Shown here piece after piece: positions 7,945 to 16,604 of a DNA stretch of 64,000 bases. Origin of the DNA: an uncultured Cellulomonadaceae bacterium (lineage in GTDB: Bacteria; Actinomycetota; Actinomycetes; Actinomycetales; Cellulomonadaceae); NCBI GenBank assembly GCA_947495165.1, contig CANLXM010000003.1, forward strand, positions 404,041 to 468,040. Reading direction: 5' to 3'. How positions within the stretch are numbered: position 1 is the stretch's first letter; each line of letters opens with the position of its first letter. Position numbers and translations under genes: made by a program. Under the pieces are notes generated by a model, which saw only the letters and a list, made by a program, of their open reading frames with translations, did no database searches and was not told the origin of the DNA.

Positions 7945-8895
7945 ATGATCCAGGTGGAGGCGCTGACCAAGCGCTACAAGACGACGACGGCGGTGGACGG
8001 GCTCAGCTTCACGGCTCGCCCGGGCACCGTGACGGGATTCCTCGGTCCTAACGGCGCCGGGAAGTCGACGACGATGCGGATGATCGTCGGGCTCGAGCGG
8101 CCGACGTCAGGCTCAGCGACCGTCGACGGGCAGCGGTACGCGGACCTCGGTGCGCCGCTGCACGCCGTCGGCACCATGCTCGACGCCCGCTCCGCGCACC
8201 CGGGCCGCACGGCCTACAAGCACCTGCTCGCGCATGCCCAGACGCACGGCATCGGGCGGGCGCGCGTGGCGGAGGTCATCGCCATGACCGGCCTCGAGCC
8301 GGTCGCGCGACGCCGGGCCGGCGCCTTCTCCCTCGGCATGGGCCAGCGCCTCGGCATCGCCACGGCGCTCCTGGGCGACCCCGCCACGCTCCTGCTTGAC
8401 GAGCCGGTCAACGGCCTCGACCCGGACGGCGTCCTGTGGGTCCGGCGGCTCGTGCGGGAGCTCGCCGCCGAGGGCCGCACCGTGCTGCTGTCCTCCCACC
8501 TCATGCACGAGCTCGCACTGTGCGCGGACCGCGTCGTGATCATCGGGCGCGGTCGGCTGCTCGCGGACGCTCCCGTGCAGGAGATCGTCGCGCGTTCCGA
8601 GCGGGCCGGGACCGTCCGGGTGCGCTCGACCCAGCCCGAGGCGCTCGAGCGAGCGCTCGTCGCGCTCGGGGCCCAGGTGGTCGACCGTGAGCCCGGCGAC
8701 TCGCCCGGCGTGCTGCGGGTGCGCGGCACGTCCGTCGACGAGGTCGGCGCAGCCGCTGGCCGCTGCGGGGCCACGGTGCTCGAGCTCGCCACCGAGGGCG
8801 GCTCCCTCGAGGAGGCCTATCTCCAGCTCACGTCCGACGCCGTCGAGTACCGCGGCCGGACCGCCGACGACGTCACCACGGGAGGTGCTCGATGA
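7945..8895 (+). CDS. ABC transporter ATP-binding protein (ABC-2 exporter type)
   Basis: 316 residues. Walker A is GPNGAGKST, the signature is a degenerate FSLGMGQRLGIA, and Walker B is LLLDEPVNGLDPDG followed by the switch SSHLMHE. The C-terminal 80 residues form the small extra domain seen in BcrA/NatA-like ATPases and end in EGGSLEEAYLQLT. It energises the two membrane proteins encoded immediately downstream, each coupled by a 4-bp overlap. ATG at 7945 follows GGGAGAG. The transported compound is unknown. The adjoining two-component genes point to inducible export, for example of an antimicrobial or lipid-like molecule, which is inference. Confidence 0.9.
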   Translation: MIQVEALTKRYKTTTAVDGLSFTARPGTVTGFLGPNGAGKSTTMRMIVGLERPTSGSATVDGQRYADLGAPLHAVGTMLDARSAHPGRTAYKHLLAHAQTHGIGRARVAEVIAMTGLEPVARRRAGAFSLGMGQRLGIATALLGDPATLLLDEPVNGLDPDGVLWVRRLVRELAAEGRTVLLSSHLMHELALCADRVVIIGRGRLLADAPVQEIVARSERAGTVRVRSTQPEALERALVALGAQVVDREPGDSPGVLRVRGTSVDEVGAAAGRCGATVLELATEGGSLEEAYLQLTSDAVEYRGRTADDVTTGGAR

Positions 8896-9767
8896 GCGCC
8901 CACGCGCCCGCGCGCACCGTGCCCCGCCCCGACAGCGTCGGGCGCCGCGGGCCCACATTCGGCCGGGTCGTAGCCTCGGAGTGGACCAAGATCGGCTCGT
9001 TGCGTTCCACCTACTGGATCGCCGGGGTCACGATCGCCCTGTCCTGGGCGATGGCGTACCTGTCCGCGAACGCGTCGTCGGGGGACCCCGGGTTCCAGCC
9101 GGAGGCCTCCCTGACGGACGGGTTGGCTCTCTCGCAGCTGGCGATGTGCGTCCTGGGCGTCCTCGTCGGCACGGGGGAGCTGAGCACCGGTGCCTTCCGC
9201 GCGACCTTCGTCGCGGTCCCTCGGCGCGTACCGGTGCTTGCCGCCCGCGCGCTCGTCACCGCCGGCGTCGGTGCAGTGATCGCCGCCCTGGCACTGGTGG
9301 CCACGGTCCTCGGGATCCTGCCGGCTGCCGCCTCGCGCGGGATGGGCGTCGATCTCACTGCCGAGAACACCCCGCAGGCGTTGGTCGGGTCCTTCCTGCT
9401 GCTGGTCGGCATGGCACTGCTCGGACTCGGCGCCGGTGCTCTGCTGCGGCACACCGCGCTCGCGACGACGACGGTCCTCGCGCTCGTGTTCGTCGTCCCG
9501 GTGGCGCTGAGCCTCGCGTCGGACCTGGCGACGGAACCCCTCGACCTTCCCGTGGAGACCGAGGTCGCAACCCTCGACCCGGTGTCGACCGCCCTGGCCT
9601 TCCTGCCCGGCGACGCGGCCTACCGCATGACGACGACGGCAGGCGGCGACGGCCCGGACGGCGCTCCTGACCTCGGCCCGTGGGGTGGTGACGCCGTGTT
9701 CGCCGCGTGGATCCTCGTGCCGCTGGTGGCGGCAGGCGTCCGACTGCGCACGCGGGACGTCACGTGA
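8892..9767 (+). CDS. ABC-2 type transporter permease, first copy
   Basis: 291 residues with about six transmembrane helices, starting after a soluble N-terminus that contains VVASEWTKIGSLRSTYW. This EWTK motif near helix 1 is typical of ABC-2 permeases of actinobacterial export systems. A second landmark, FRATFVAVPRRVPVLAARAL, lies in the first cytoplasmic loop. It overlaps the ATPase gene by 4 bp (ATGA) and the next permease gene by 4 bp (GTGA). It is a paralogue of that next gene, and the pair probably forms a heterodimeric channel. Confidence 0.85.
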   Translation: MSAHAPARTVPRPDSVGRRGPTFGRVVASEWTKIGSLRSTYWIAGVTIALSWAMAYLSANASSGDPGFQPEASLTDGLALSQLAMCVLGVLVGTGELSTGAFRATFVAVPRRVPVLAARALVTAGVGAVIAALALVATVLGILPAAASRGMGVDLTAENTPQALVGSFLLLVGMALLGLGAGALLRHTALATTTVLALVFVVPVALSLASDLATEPLDLPVETEVATLDPVSTALAFLPGDAAYRMTTTAGGDGPDGAPDLGPWGGDAVFAAWILVPLVAAGVRLRTRDVT

Positions 9768-10552
9768 GCACGCCCGTCACCCAGCGTCGGGTGATCGCCG
9801 CGGAGTGGACCAAGGCCACCAGCGTGGCCTCGACCCTCGGGGCGGTCGTGGCGACCTGCGCGCTCGCGGTCGGGCTCGCCGTCGGGCTCGGGATGTTCAC
9901 CCGGCCGGGCGACGGCACCACGGCAACGTCCCTCGTCGTCACAGGAGCGGTGCTCGCCCAGCTGGGCGCGCTCGCGCTCGGCGTTCTCGTCGGCACCGCC
10001 GACTACACCACCCGTGCCGCGGCGACCACCTTCACAGCCGTACCGCGGCGGCTGCCGGTGCTCACCGCCCAGGTCGTCGTCGTCGCCGGCCTCGCGTCCG
10101 CCGCGGCGGCCGTGGCGCTCGGGACGAGTGTCCTCGCCACGGGAGTGCTGCGGGAGCGCGCCGGCCTCGGGTCCGGTCTGTTCGAGCAGCCAGGTGGCGC
10201 ACGCGCGCTCGTCGGGTACGTCCTCTACCTGACGGCCGTCGCCCTGCTCGGGCTGGGCGCCGGGGTGCTGCTGCGCCACGCCGCCGGGGCGCTGGTCACG
10301 GGCGTGGTGCTGCTCCTCGTGGCCGACCAGGTGCTCGCCGCCAACCCCGGGCGGATCGCGGACACGGTCCGGGCGCTCCTGCCCGGAGCCGGGATGCGAC
10401 TGGTGCACGACGACGCCACGGTCACCGCGCTCGACGCCGCGAGCGCCGGCCCGCACCTCGGCGCGGGGGGCTCCGGTCTGGTGCTCGCGGTCTGGGTCGT
10501 GGGGCTGCTCGCGCTCGCGGGCTGGCGACTGCGCCACGACGACGTCAGGTGA
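9764..10552 (+). CDS. ABC-2 type transporter permease, second copy
   Basis: 262 residues with about six transmembrane helices. VIAAEWTKATSVASTLGAVV at the N-terminus and TTFTAVPRRLPVLTAQVVVV in the loop repeat the landmarks of the preceding gene, so the two came from a duplication. GTG at 9764 overlaps the upstream stop. The following histidine kinase gene could begin at a GTG overlapping this stop (10549) or at ATG 10606. Confidence 0.85.
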   Translation: MSTPVTQRRVIAAEWTKATSVASTLGAVVATCALAVGLAVGLGMFTRPGDGTTATSLVVTGAVLAQLGALALGVLVGTADYTTRAAATTFTAVPRRLPVLTAQVVVVAGLASAAAAVALGTSVLATGVLRERAGLGSGLFEQPGGARALVGYVLYLTAVALLGLGAGVLLRHAAGALVTGVVLLLVADQVLAANPGRIADTVRALLPGAGMRLVHDDATVTALDAASAGPHLGAGGSGLVLAVWVVGLLALAGWRLRHDDVR

Positions 10553-10605
10553 GCCCTGTGTCGCGGGTGGCGCCGGGCACCGTCGCCGGTGAGACAGTAG
10601 GGCCC

Positions 10606-11949
10606 ATGCCCGAGCCGCGACTGACACCAGCCCAGGTGCAGCGCCGTGGCCGGACGCGCCGGTTCCTCAGCGCACGTCCGTGGATCGGCCGCACCGCGGG
10701 CGTCGGAGCGCTTGTGGTCCTGGGCGTCGCCACCGGGGCGGTCTCCCGGTCGACCGTGCGCGGGATCATCTCACTCGGGATGTATCCCGCCGACACGCCC
10801 GCGCTCTGGGTGGTCCCCCTGACGTGGCTCGTCGGAGCCGGCCTGACGGTCGCGCTGCTCGTCGCCCTGCGCGAGCGATCGCTCGTCCTCACCGGTGCCC
10901 TGACCGCGCTCGGCGTCGTCTCGCTCGCCGTCGGCGGCGTCCTCGGCGTCATCGGGGTGGGCCTGGCGTGCGCGCTCTACCTCGTGGCGAGCCACCGCAA
11001 CGCGATGGTCACGTGGGCGGCGTTCGCGGGCGTCGTCGGCGTCGTGACCTTCGGGCTCTGGAACTGGCAGGTCATCGGCATCGCCGAGATCCTGCTCTGG
11101 GACGCGGTCGTCCTGCCGGAGGGGATCGAGCCTGGGCACGCGCTCGATGCGCCAGAGTTCTCCTCCGGGCGCCGCAGCGCTTCGGCAGCGCTCCTCCTCG
11201 TCCTCCTGCTCGTCGGCGTCGCGACCGGCTCGGGCGCGCGCGCCCGGCGCCTGCACGCCGTCAACATCGTCGAGCGGTACGAGGCCATGGCACGCGACCG
11301 GGACGCCAGCGCCGATCTCGCTCGTGCGTCCGAGCGCACCCGCATCGCGCGCGAGATGCACGACATCGTCGCGCACAGCGTCTCGGTGATGATCGCGCTG
11401 TCCGACGGGGCCACGGCCGCGCTCGACCGAGCGCCCGACCGCTCCCGAGAGGCGTTGCAGGAGCTGTCCCGCACGGGACGATCCGCGCTCGCGGACATGC
11501 AGCGCGTCCTCGGCGCGCTCGACCCGGACGGGCCGGAGCCCATGGAGCCGACCGAGACCGAGCTCTCGACGATCATCGACCGGTTCCGCGCCGCTGGACT
11601 GCCGGTGACGGCGTCCGGGCTGGACGCGCTCCTGGCCGCGGACACCTCCGTCCGCCTCGCGCTGGTCCGGATCGTGTCGGAGGCCCTGACCAACGTGCTG
11701 CGCCACGCCCCCGGCACGCGGTCGGTGACGGTCACGGTGCGCCGGGTGGATGGGCGGATCCACGCCGAGGTCGTCGACACCGGCGCGTCGATGCCCGGTC
11801 CCGGGGGCGGCACGGGGCGCGGCATCGTCGGCATGCGCGAGCGCGCCGCTTTGCTCGGTGGGCACGTCGACGCGGGACCCGCGCCGCACGGTGGCTGGCG
11901 CGTGCGCGTCACGCTGCCGACGGGCCCGGCAGAGGAGGAGGAACGATGA
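10606..11949 (+). CDS. sensor histidine kinase, NarL-type two-component system
   Basis: About 447 residues. Four to five transmembrane helices lie in residues 25-190 with little extracytoplasmic sequence. A HisKA_3 dimerisation domain follows with phospho-accepting His252 in REMHDIVAHSVSVM, then an HATPase_c domain with EALTNVLRHA (N box) and GRGIVGMRERAALLGG (G box). With so small a sensory portion it is an intramembrane-type sensor, as in kinases partnered with ABC exporters. ATG 10606 is the conventional start. GTG 10549 overlaps the permease stop by 4 bp, like every other junction in this operon, and would add 19 residues. The last 4 bp overlap the response regulator gene. Confidence 0.87.
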   Translation: MPEPRLTPAQVQRRGRTRRFLSARPWIGRTAGVGALVVLGVATGAVSRSTVRGIISLGMYPADTPALWVVPLTWLVGAGLTVALLVALRERSLVLTGALTALGVVSLAVGGVLGVIGVGLACALYLVASHRNAMVTWAAFAGVVGVVTFGLWNWQVIGIAEILLWDAVVLPEGIEPGHALDAPEFSSGRRSASAALLLVLLLVGVATGSGARARRLHAVNIVERYEAMARDRDASADLARASERTRIAREMHDIVAHSVSVMIALSDGATAALDRAPDRSREALQELSRTGRSALADMQRVLGALDPDGPEPMEPTETELSTIIDRFRAAGLPVTASGLDALLAADTSVRLALVRIVSEALTNVLRHAPGTRSVTVTVRRVDGRIHAEVVDTGASMPGPGGGTGRGIVGMRERAALLGGHVDAGPAPHGGWRVRVTLPTGPAEEEER

Positions 11950-12614
11950 CGACCGTGCTGCTCGTCGACGACCAGGCCCTCGTGCGCATGGGTCTGCGCC
12001 TGGTCATCGAGTCCGAGCCCGACCTCGAGGTCGTGGGAGAGGCGGCGGACGGCGCCGTCGCGGTCGCCCAGGTCGCCGGCCTCGTGCCCGACGTGGTCGT
12101 CATGGACGTCCGGATGCCCGGCGTCGACGGCATCGAGGCCACCCGGCAGATCGTCACGGCGCACCCGGGCGCGCGGGTCCTCGTGCTGACCACCTTCGAC
12201 GTCGACGAGTACGCCTTCGCCGCCCTCCGGGCGGGCGCGAGCGGGTTCCTGCTCAAGAGCGCCCGGCCCGAGGAGCTGGTCGACGCGATCCGGACCGTGA
12301 CTTCTGGGAACTCCGTGGTCGCACCGCGGGTGCTGCGGCGCGTGCTCGACCTCTTCGCCCCCCACCTGCCAGCGGGGTCGGCGCCCGAGCGCACGGACGG
12401 CCTGCCCCCGGCGCTGCGCACCCTCACCCCGCGCGAGCTCGAGGTGCTGCGGTGCGCCGCCGAGGGCCTCTCCAACGCGGAGATCGCCGAGCGGCTCACG
12501 CTGTCGACGGCGACAGTGAAGACGCACGTGGCGAACCTGCTGGCCAAGCTGGGGCTGCGGGACCGCGTCCAGGCCGTCATCCTGGCGCACGAGAGCGGGC
12601 TGATGCGGTCCTAG
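11946..12614 (+). CDS. response regulator, NarL/FixJ family
   Basis: 222 residues. The receiver domain (1-120) has the acidic pair Asp8-Asp9, phospho-acceptor Asp54 in VVMDVRMPG, Thr in VLTTF and Lys in FLLKSARPEE. A LuxR-type helix-turn-helix follows from about residue 155 (LTPRELEVLRCAAEGLSNAE, then LTLSTATVKTHVANLLAKLG). It is the partner of the kinase encoded just upstream (4-bp overlap) and probably controls this operon. The inverted repeat around 7797-7868 is one candidate target. Its TAG stop overlaps the TAG stop of the convergent NirK gene within the palindrome CTAG. Confidence 0.92.
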   Translation: MTTVLLVDDQALVRMGLRLVIESEPDLEVVGEAADGAVAVAQVAGLVPDVVVMDVRMPGVDGIEATRQIVTAHPGARVLVLTTFDVDEYAFAALRAGASGFLLKSARPEELVDAIRTVTSGNSVVAPRVLRRVLDLFAPHLPAGSAPERTDGLPPALRTLTPRELEVLRCAAEGLSNAEIAERLTLSTATVKTHVANLLAKLGLRDRVQAVILAHESGLMRS

Positions 12615-14074
12615 GGCTGCACGGCCAGCACCCCGTGCGCCCCCTTCTCCGCAAGGCTCATCTGGTGGTTCACGAACGGGTAGTGCCCGGCCTCGGGCGC
12701 GACCATCTCGACGAACCCGCCCTGCGCCGCGAGCAGCGGCAAGGTCTGGGCCCCGGTGGCGCCCGTGGTGCCGTCGCCGGCTCCGGCACGGACCGAGTAG
12801 GCGCCCTCGGTCCAGACCGTGTCGAACTGGCCGCCGACCACGTGGAAGGACAGTGCCGCGTTAGGGCCGGCGTCGAGCACCCAGAACCGGACGCGCTCGC
12901 CCACCCGGGCGGTGAGGGGATGAGCGTCGTACTGGAACGCGCGGCCGTTGAACGTGACGATGTCCGGGATCGTCGTGGCGGCCTTGCTGGCGTCCGCGGG
13001 CCCGCCGTCCGCGCCCAGGTACTGCTCGCTCTGCACGAGGACGAACTGCCGGTCCACGGGGTCGAGCTCCGCCGGCTCGATCACCACCGCCCCGAACATG
13101 CCGTTGGCGATGTGCTGGGACATCGGCATCGTCGAGCAGTGGTACATCCAGACCCCGGCACGGTCGGCCGTGAAGGTGTACTCGAGCCGTTCGCCGGGCT
13201 CGATCGTGCGCATCGGCTCGTCGGGTGCGAGCTCGCCGGCGTGGAAGTCGATCGAGTGCCCCATCGTGCCCTCGTTGACGAGGGTGATCTCGAACGTGTC
13301 CCCGACCCGACCGTGCAGCAACGGGCCGGGTGAGGTGCCGTTGTAGGTCCACACGGCGCGCGTCAGGCCAGGCGCGACGGCCTGGACCGTCTCGGTCACG
13401 GTGAACGTGTACCGACGCACCGTCGCGTCGTCCAGCGGGGGGAGCTCGGCGGGGTGGGGCTCGGTGCTCGCGGCCGCGGCTTGCAGCTGGGCCGCTGACG
13501 GGACCGGGGCTTCGGGGTCGTCGCTGGGCGCGGCTTCGTGCGTGCCTCCGGTGGAGCCGGCGGCCGGACCGCCTGTGGCCACGACCTGCAAGGTCATGCC
13601 CATCTGCCGGTGGCCGGGCAGCGAGCACCAGCCCTCGAGGTCCGACCCGATCACGCCGACGTCGACTGTTGCACTCGCACCCGGAGCGATCGCCGGTGTG
13701 CCGAGCGTGTCCCCGAACACGAGGTCGTGCCGCTGGTCGCCCGTGTTGGTGAACGTGATCCGCAGCGCGTCGCCGCGCGGAACCTCGATGCGCGCGGGCG
13801 TGAACGCCATGCCGTCGACGGTGACGGTCACCTCCGTGGTGCGCCCGGTGGGGGAGACGGGTGCGCTCGGGCTCGCCGCCCCGACGTCGTCGGCTCCTGC
13901 GCCCGCCGCGTCGGTCCGCACCAGGCTGGGGTCCGCGAGGACGGCCGCGACGCTCAGCGCCACCACGGCGACGACGCCCATCACGGCGAGCGCCGCGCGC
14001 TGCACGGGCGTGCCCTCCTGGCCCGGCAGGGGGCGTCGCGCGGTCGGCTGGCCGTCGGGCGACGTCGTCGTCAT
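12611..14074 (-). CDS. nirK: copper-containing nitrite reductase with extra N-terminal cupredoxin domain
   Basis: 487 residues reducing nitrite to NO outside the membrane. An N-terminal membrane anchor (about residues 27-47) precedes a Thr/Pro/Ala linker and an extra cupredoxin domain (80-166) with ligands His116, Cys150, His155 and Met158 or Met160. Residues 220-487 are the classical two-domain NirK. Type 1 copper ligands are His273, Cys313, His321 and Met326. Type 2 ligands are His278, His312 and His470, and the catalytic pair Asp276 and His411 is present. The fused cupredoxin may serve as a built-in electron donor (inference). It is the last gene of a leftward operon after two NnrS-like membrane genes, overlapping the preceding one by 4 bp. 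Confidence 0.92.
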   Translation of the reverse strand: MTTTSPDGQPTARRPLPGQEGTPVQRAALAVMGVVAVVALSVAAVLADPSLVRTDAAGAGADDVGAASPSAPVSPTGRTTEVTVTVDGMAFTPARIEVPRGDALRITFTNTGDQRHDLVFGDTLGTPAIAPGASATVDVGVIGSDLEGWCSLPGHRQMGMTLQVVATGGPAAGSTGGTHEAAPSDDPEAPVPSAAQLQAAAASTEPHPAELPPLDDATVRRYTFTVTETVQAVAPGLTRAVWTYNGTSPGPLLHGRVGDTFEITLVNEGTMGHSIDFHAGELAPDEPMRTIEPGERLEYTFTADRAGVWMYHCSTMPMSQHIANGMFGAVVIEPAELDPVDRQFVLVQSEQYLGADGGPADASKAATTIPDIVTFNGRAFQYDAHPLTARVGERVRFWVLDAGPNAALSFHVVGGQFDTVWTEGAYSVRAGAGDGTTGATGAQTLPLLAAQGGFVEMVAPEAGHYPFVNHQMSLAEKGAHGVLAVQP

Positions 14075-15387
14075 GGGGTGCTCCTGGGCGGTGGGGTGAG
14101 GGTGAGCGGGACGGGCGGGGGGACGGCTGGCCCGCCCCCGCGCAGGCGCGCCTGGCGGACGCCCGCGCGCGCGAAGAGGACGACGTCGAGCGCGTAGGCG
14201 AGCAGGACGGGGACCCACCAGAGGGTGACGGGCCCGCTCCCGCCGATCGTCGCGAGGGTCAGCAGGGCGAGCGCCGCAGCGCGGAGGGCGACGCGGGCCG
14301 GCCACGCGGTCTCGAGCACCGCCATGCCGCCGCGCACGGCCGCAGGTCCGCCGCCGATGACGACCGGCATGAGGTACGTGAGAGCGCCGACGAGGATCTG
14401 CAGGATGCCTCCGGCGCCGAGCAGGGCGAGCCAGGGCAGGTTGGCGTTGCGCAGCGCCGCGGCGTCGGGCGCGACCACGGCGTTGGCGACGACGGCGACG
14501 AGCCCGACGGCTGACCACGCCAGCCCGCTCGTCATCGTCCAGCTGGCGAACGACGACGGCCCGCTGCGCCGGGCAGTACGGGCGAGCGGCACGCCGACGC
14601 CCAGGAGAGCGGCGGCGCCGAAAGCGCCGAGCCCCAGTCCCACGCCCGGCGTCCAGCCCGCGACGGCCGTCGCGGCAGCGAGGAGGACCCCGCCCACGGC
14701 CCAGGGCAGCGCGCCGACGGCGTGGCCCAGCGCGGCGGGGTCGATGCGCGTCCGCAGCATCGTCGGCCCGAGGGTCACGAGCGTGCCGCTGATCGACAGC
14801 CCGAGCCACCCGGCTACGTTGACGATCGCGTGCGCGAGCGTGAGGTCGTCCCGTGCGGCGAGGAGCCACGACGGCGCGCCCGCTGCGAACATGGCGACGG
14901 TGAGGAAGCCCGCCAGCACGCACCCGAGGACCAGGAATGCCGCCGCGGCGACGTAGTAGCGGACCGTGACCGCGAACCGGTTCCCCAGACGCGTCCGTGC
15001 CGCACGCAGCAGCGCGAGGCCGTGCCAGGCGATGATCGCGCCGATCGCCCCCGCGCCGACGACGGTCCCGACGGTGGACGCCGACCACATGGCACCGACG
15101 AGGCCGACGAGGCTGAGGTGGAAGGCCACCATGCGCAGGCGGGCGTCCCGCCCGGAGCGCCGGTCCGCCGCGGGCAGGTGCAGGAGGGCGCGGGCGAAGT
15201 ACCAGGACCACTGCAGGACGGAGCTCGTCAGGACGCCCAGGGTGACGACGTGGACGGAGGTCCACAGGGGCTGCGGGATCGCGCTGCGCGCGACGACGGT
15301 CAGCGCGGAGGTGACGAGCGCGACGAGCATCCACGCCGTCGTGAACCGGTCCGTGCGGAACCGGCGCGGCCGGGCGCCGCTGCTCAC
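14071..15387 (-). CDS. NnrS-like polytopic membrane protein, second gene of the nirK operon
   Basis: 438 residues with about twelve hydrophobic helices. Conserved-looking histidines sit inside helices: TSVHVVTLGVLTSSVLQW, MVAFHLSLVGLVGAM, IIAWHGLALL and LAHAIVNVAGWLG. This pattern resembles NnrS and haem-copper-oxidase-like membrane proteins of denitrification loci, but identity is too weak by eye to name it. It overlaps both neighbours by 4 bp, so all three genes should be made together. A role in NO handling, metal delivery or electron supply to NirK is inferred from the operon only. GTG at 15387 starts just before the first helix. Confidence 0.7.
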   Translation of the reverse strand: MSSGARPRRFRTDRFTTAWMLVALVTSALTVVARSAIPQPLWTSVHVVTLGVLTSSVLQWSWYFARALLHLPAADRRSGRDARLRMVAFHLSLVGLVGAMWSASTVGTVVGAGAIGAIIAWHGLALLRAARTRLGNRFAVTVRYYVAAAAFLVLGCVLAGFLTVAMFAAGAPSWLLAARDDLTLAHAIVNVAGWLGLSISGTLVTLGPTMLRTRIDPAALGHAVGALPWAVGGVLLAAATAVAGWTPGVGLGLGAFGAAALLGVGVPLARTARRSGPSSFASWTMTSGLAWSAVGLVAVVANAVVAPDAAALRNANLPWLALLGAGGILQILVGALTYLMPVVIGGGPAAVRGGMAVLETAWPARVALRAAALALLTLATIGGSGPVTLWWVPVLLAYALDVVLFARAGVRQARLRGGGPAVPPPVPLTLTPPPRSTP

Positions 15388-16568
15388 GAGACGACCGCCG
15401 TCGTCGGCTCCGCCGGAGCCGGGCGCGGGACCGGCCGGGAGCGGACGCTCGTGCGCGCCACCACCGTCCCCAGCAGTGCGAGGACCGCGACGACGGTCAC
15501 CGTGCCGCCGAGGCGCCACGCGCCCTCGGCCGCGTAGCCCGCGCCGAGCGCCCGGACCGCCAGGCCACCGTGCAGGAGCGCGAGGACCACCCACATGACG
15601 GGGTGGTAGGGCAAGGGGCGACGCACGATCGCGGGGACGACCACGGGAGCGTGCGCCATCACCATGGACAGCGCGAAGCCGATCGTCAGTGCGTGGATGA
15701 CGAGGTCGTAGCGGTAGCCAGACAGCGCGGGGCCGCCGAGGATCCAGATGAGCGCCGCGACGACGACCCAGGCGTACCCGGCGAGCATGCTGACGGCCAT
15801 CAGCCGCGTGAGGCCGGGGACGCGGACGGTGCGCCAGGCTACGTCGTGCAGGGCGATGTCGACGACGAGGACCCCGAGGGTCAGCCCGAGCGCGGGGTAT
15901 CCCCATGCCGGGCTCAAGAGCGTCGCGACGAGAGTGACCAGCACCGCGCACACCTCGGCGACCACGCGCGTCTCGGTGCCGCGCGCCAGGAAGGCGAGGC
16001 GCGCGAGCTCGAGCCGCTCGCCCAGCACCGTGAGGACGAGCAGGCACGCCCACCACGGCACGATGGTGGCGACGTCGAGGCCGCGGGTCCACAGGGCGAT
16101 GCCGGCGAGCCCGCAGACGGCGCCGAGCGCCTGGACCAGCACGGCGGCCGCGGCCTGGCGGCGCCAGATCGCGACGTAGACGGCGACGAACGCGCCCAGG
16201 CCCAGGATCCAGGCGAGTCCCGGGAGCAGCCGTCCGCCTGGGACGGGCAGCCCGGCGACCTGCGCGAGCAGGAGCACCGTCCCGGCGGCGCACGCCCCGG
16301 GCGCGAGGTACGCCCACGAGTCGCGGCGCGATCCGCCCGACCGCAGCGCCACGGCCCGCTCGAGGGTGATCACCGTCCCGAGGAACCCGTACACCATGAG
16401 GACCCCATGAACGGAGGCGAGCGGGACCGACCGGACGGGTGCGGCGGCCCCGAGCCGGAGCAGTGCCGCATCGAGACCAGCGAGCATCGCGGCGCCGCCG
16501 AGCGCGAGGAGCAGCAGCCGCCCGCGCGGGACGCGGCTGCGCCGCCGGGGCACGGGGGTGGTGGTCAT
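15384..16568 (-). CDS. NnrS-like polytopic membrane protein, first gene of the nirK operon
   Basis: 394 residues with about twelve hydrophobic helices. Helix 2 contains His54 in ASVHGVLMVYGFLGTVITLE, followed by an Arg. Later helices contain DLVIHALTIGFALSMVMAHA and RRPLPYHP. The HGxLMxxGFLGTxIxLERAVAL signature is, from memory, typical of NnrS-like proteins linked to nitric oxide stress, which bind haem and copper. The gene opens the leftward operon towards nirK, and its ATG lies 6 nt after a perfect-looking TATATT -10, so its transcript should be leaderless. Exact activity is unknown. Confidence 0.7.
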   Translation of the reverse strand: MTTTPVPRRRSRVPRGRLLLLALGGAAMLAGLDAALLRLGAAAPVRSVPLASVHGVLMVYGFLGTVITLERAVALRSGGSRRDSWAYLAPGACAAGTVLLLAQVAGLPVPGGRLLPGLAWILGLGAFVAVYVAIWRRQAAAAVLVQALGAVCGLAGIALWTRGLDVATIVPWWACLLVLTVLGERLELARLAFLARGTETRVVAEVCAVLVTLVATLLSPAWGYPALGLTLGVLVVDIALHDVAWRTVRVPGLTRLMAVSMLAGYAWVVVAALIWILGGPALSGYRYDLVIHALTIGFALSMVMAHAPVVVPAIVRRPLPYHPVMWVVLALLHGGLAVRALGAGYAAEGAWRLGGTVTVVAVLALLGTVVARTSVRSRPVPRPAPAEPTTAVVS

Positions 16569-16604
16569 GGAGCCAATATAGAGGATGCTGATACTCTCAA
16601 ATAC
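16569..16604. promoter_or_regulatory. compact divergent promoter of the nirK operon and its regulator
   Basis: Only 36 bp separate the two start codons. On the minus strand TATATT (16580-16575) ends 6 nt before ATG 16568. On the plus strand TACTCT (16592-16597) ends 7 nt before GTG 16605. Both transcripts are therefore predicted to be leaderless, and only 11 bp lie between the -10 boxes. An imperfect palindrome, AGAGGATGC/TGATACTCT (16580-16597, arms matching at six of nine positions), fills that interval and is the obvious operator for the regulator encoded at 16605. Confidence 0.55.
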
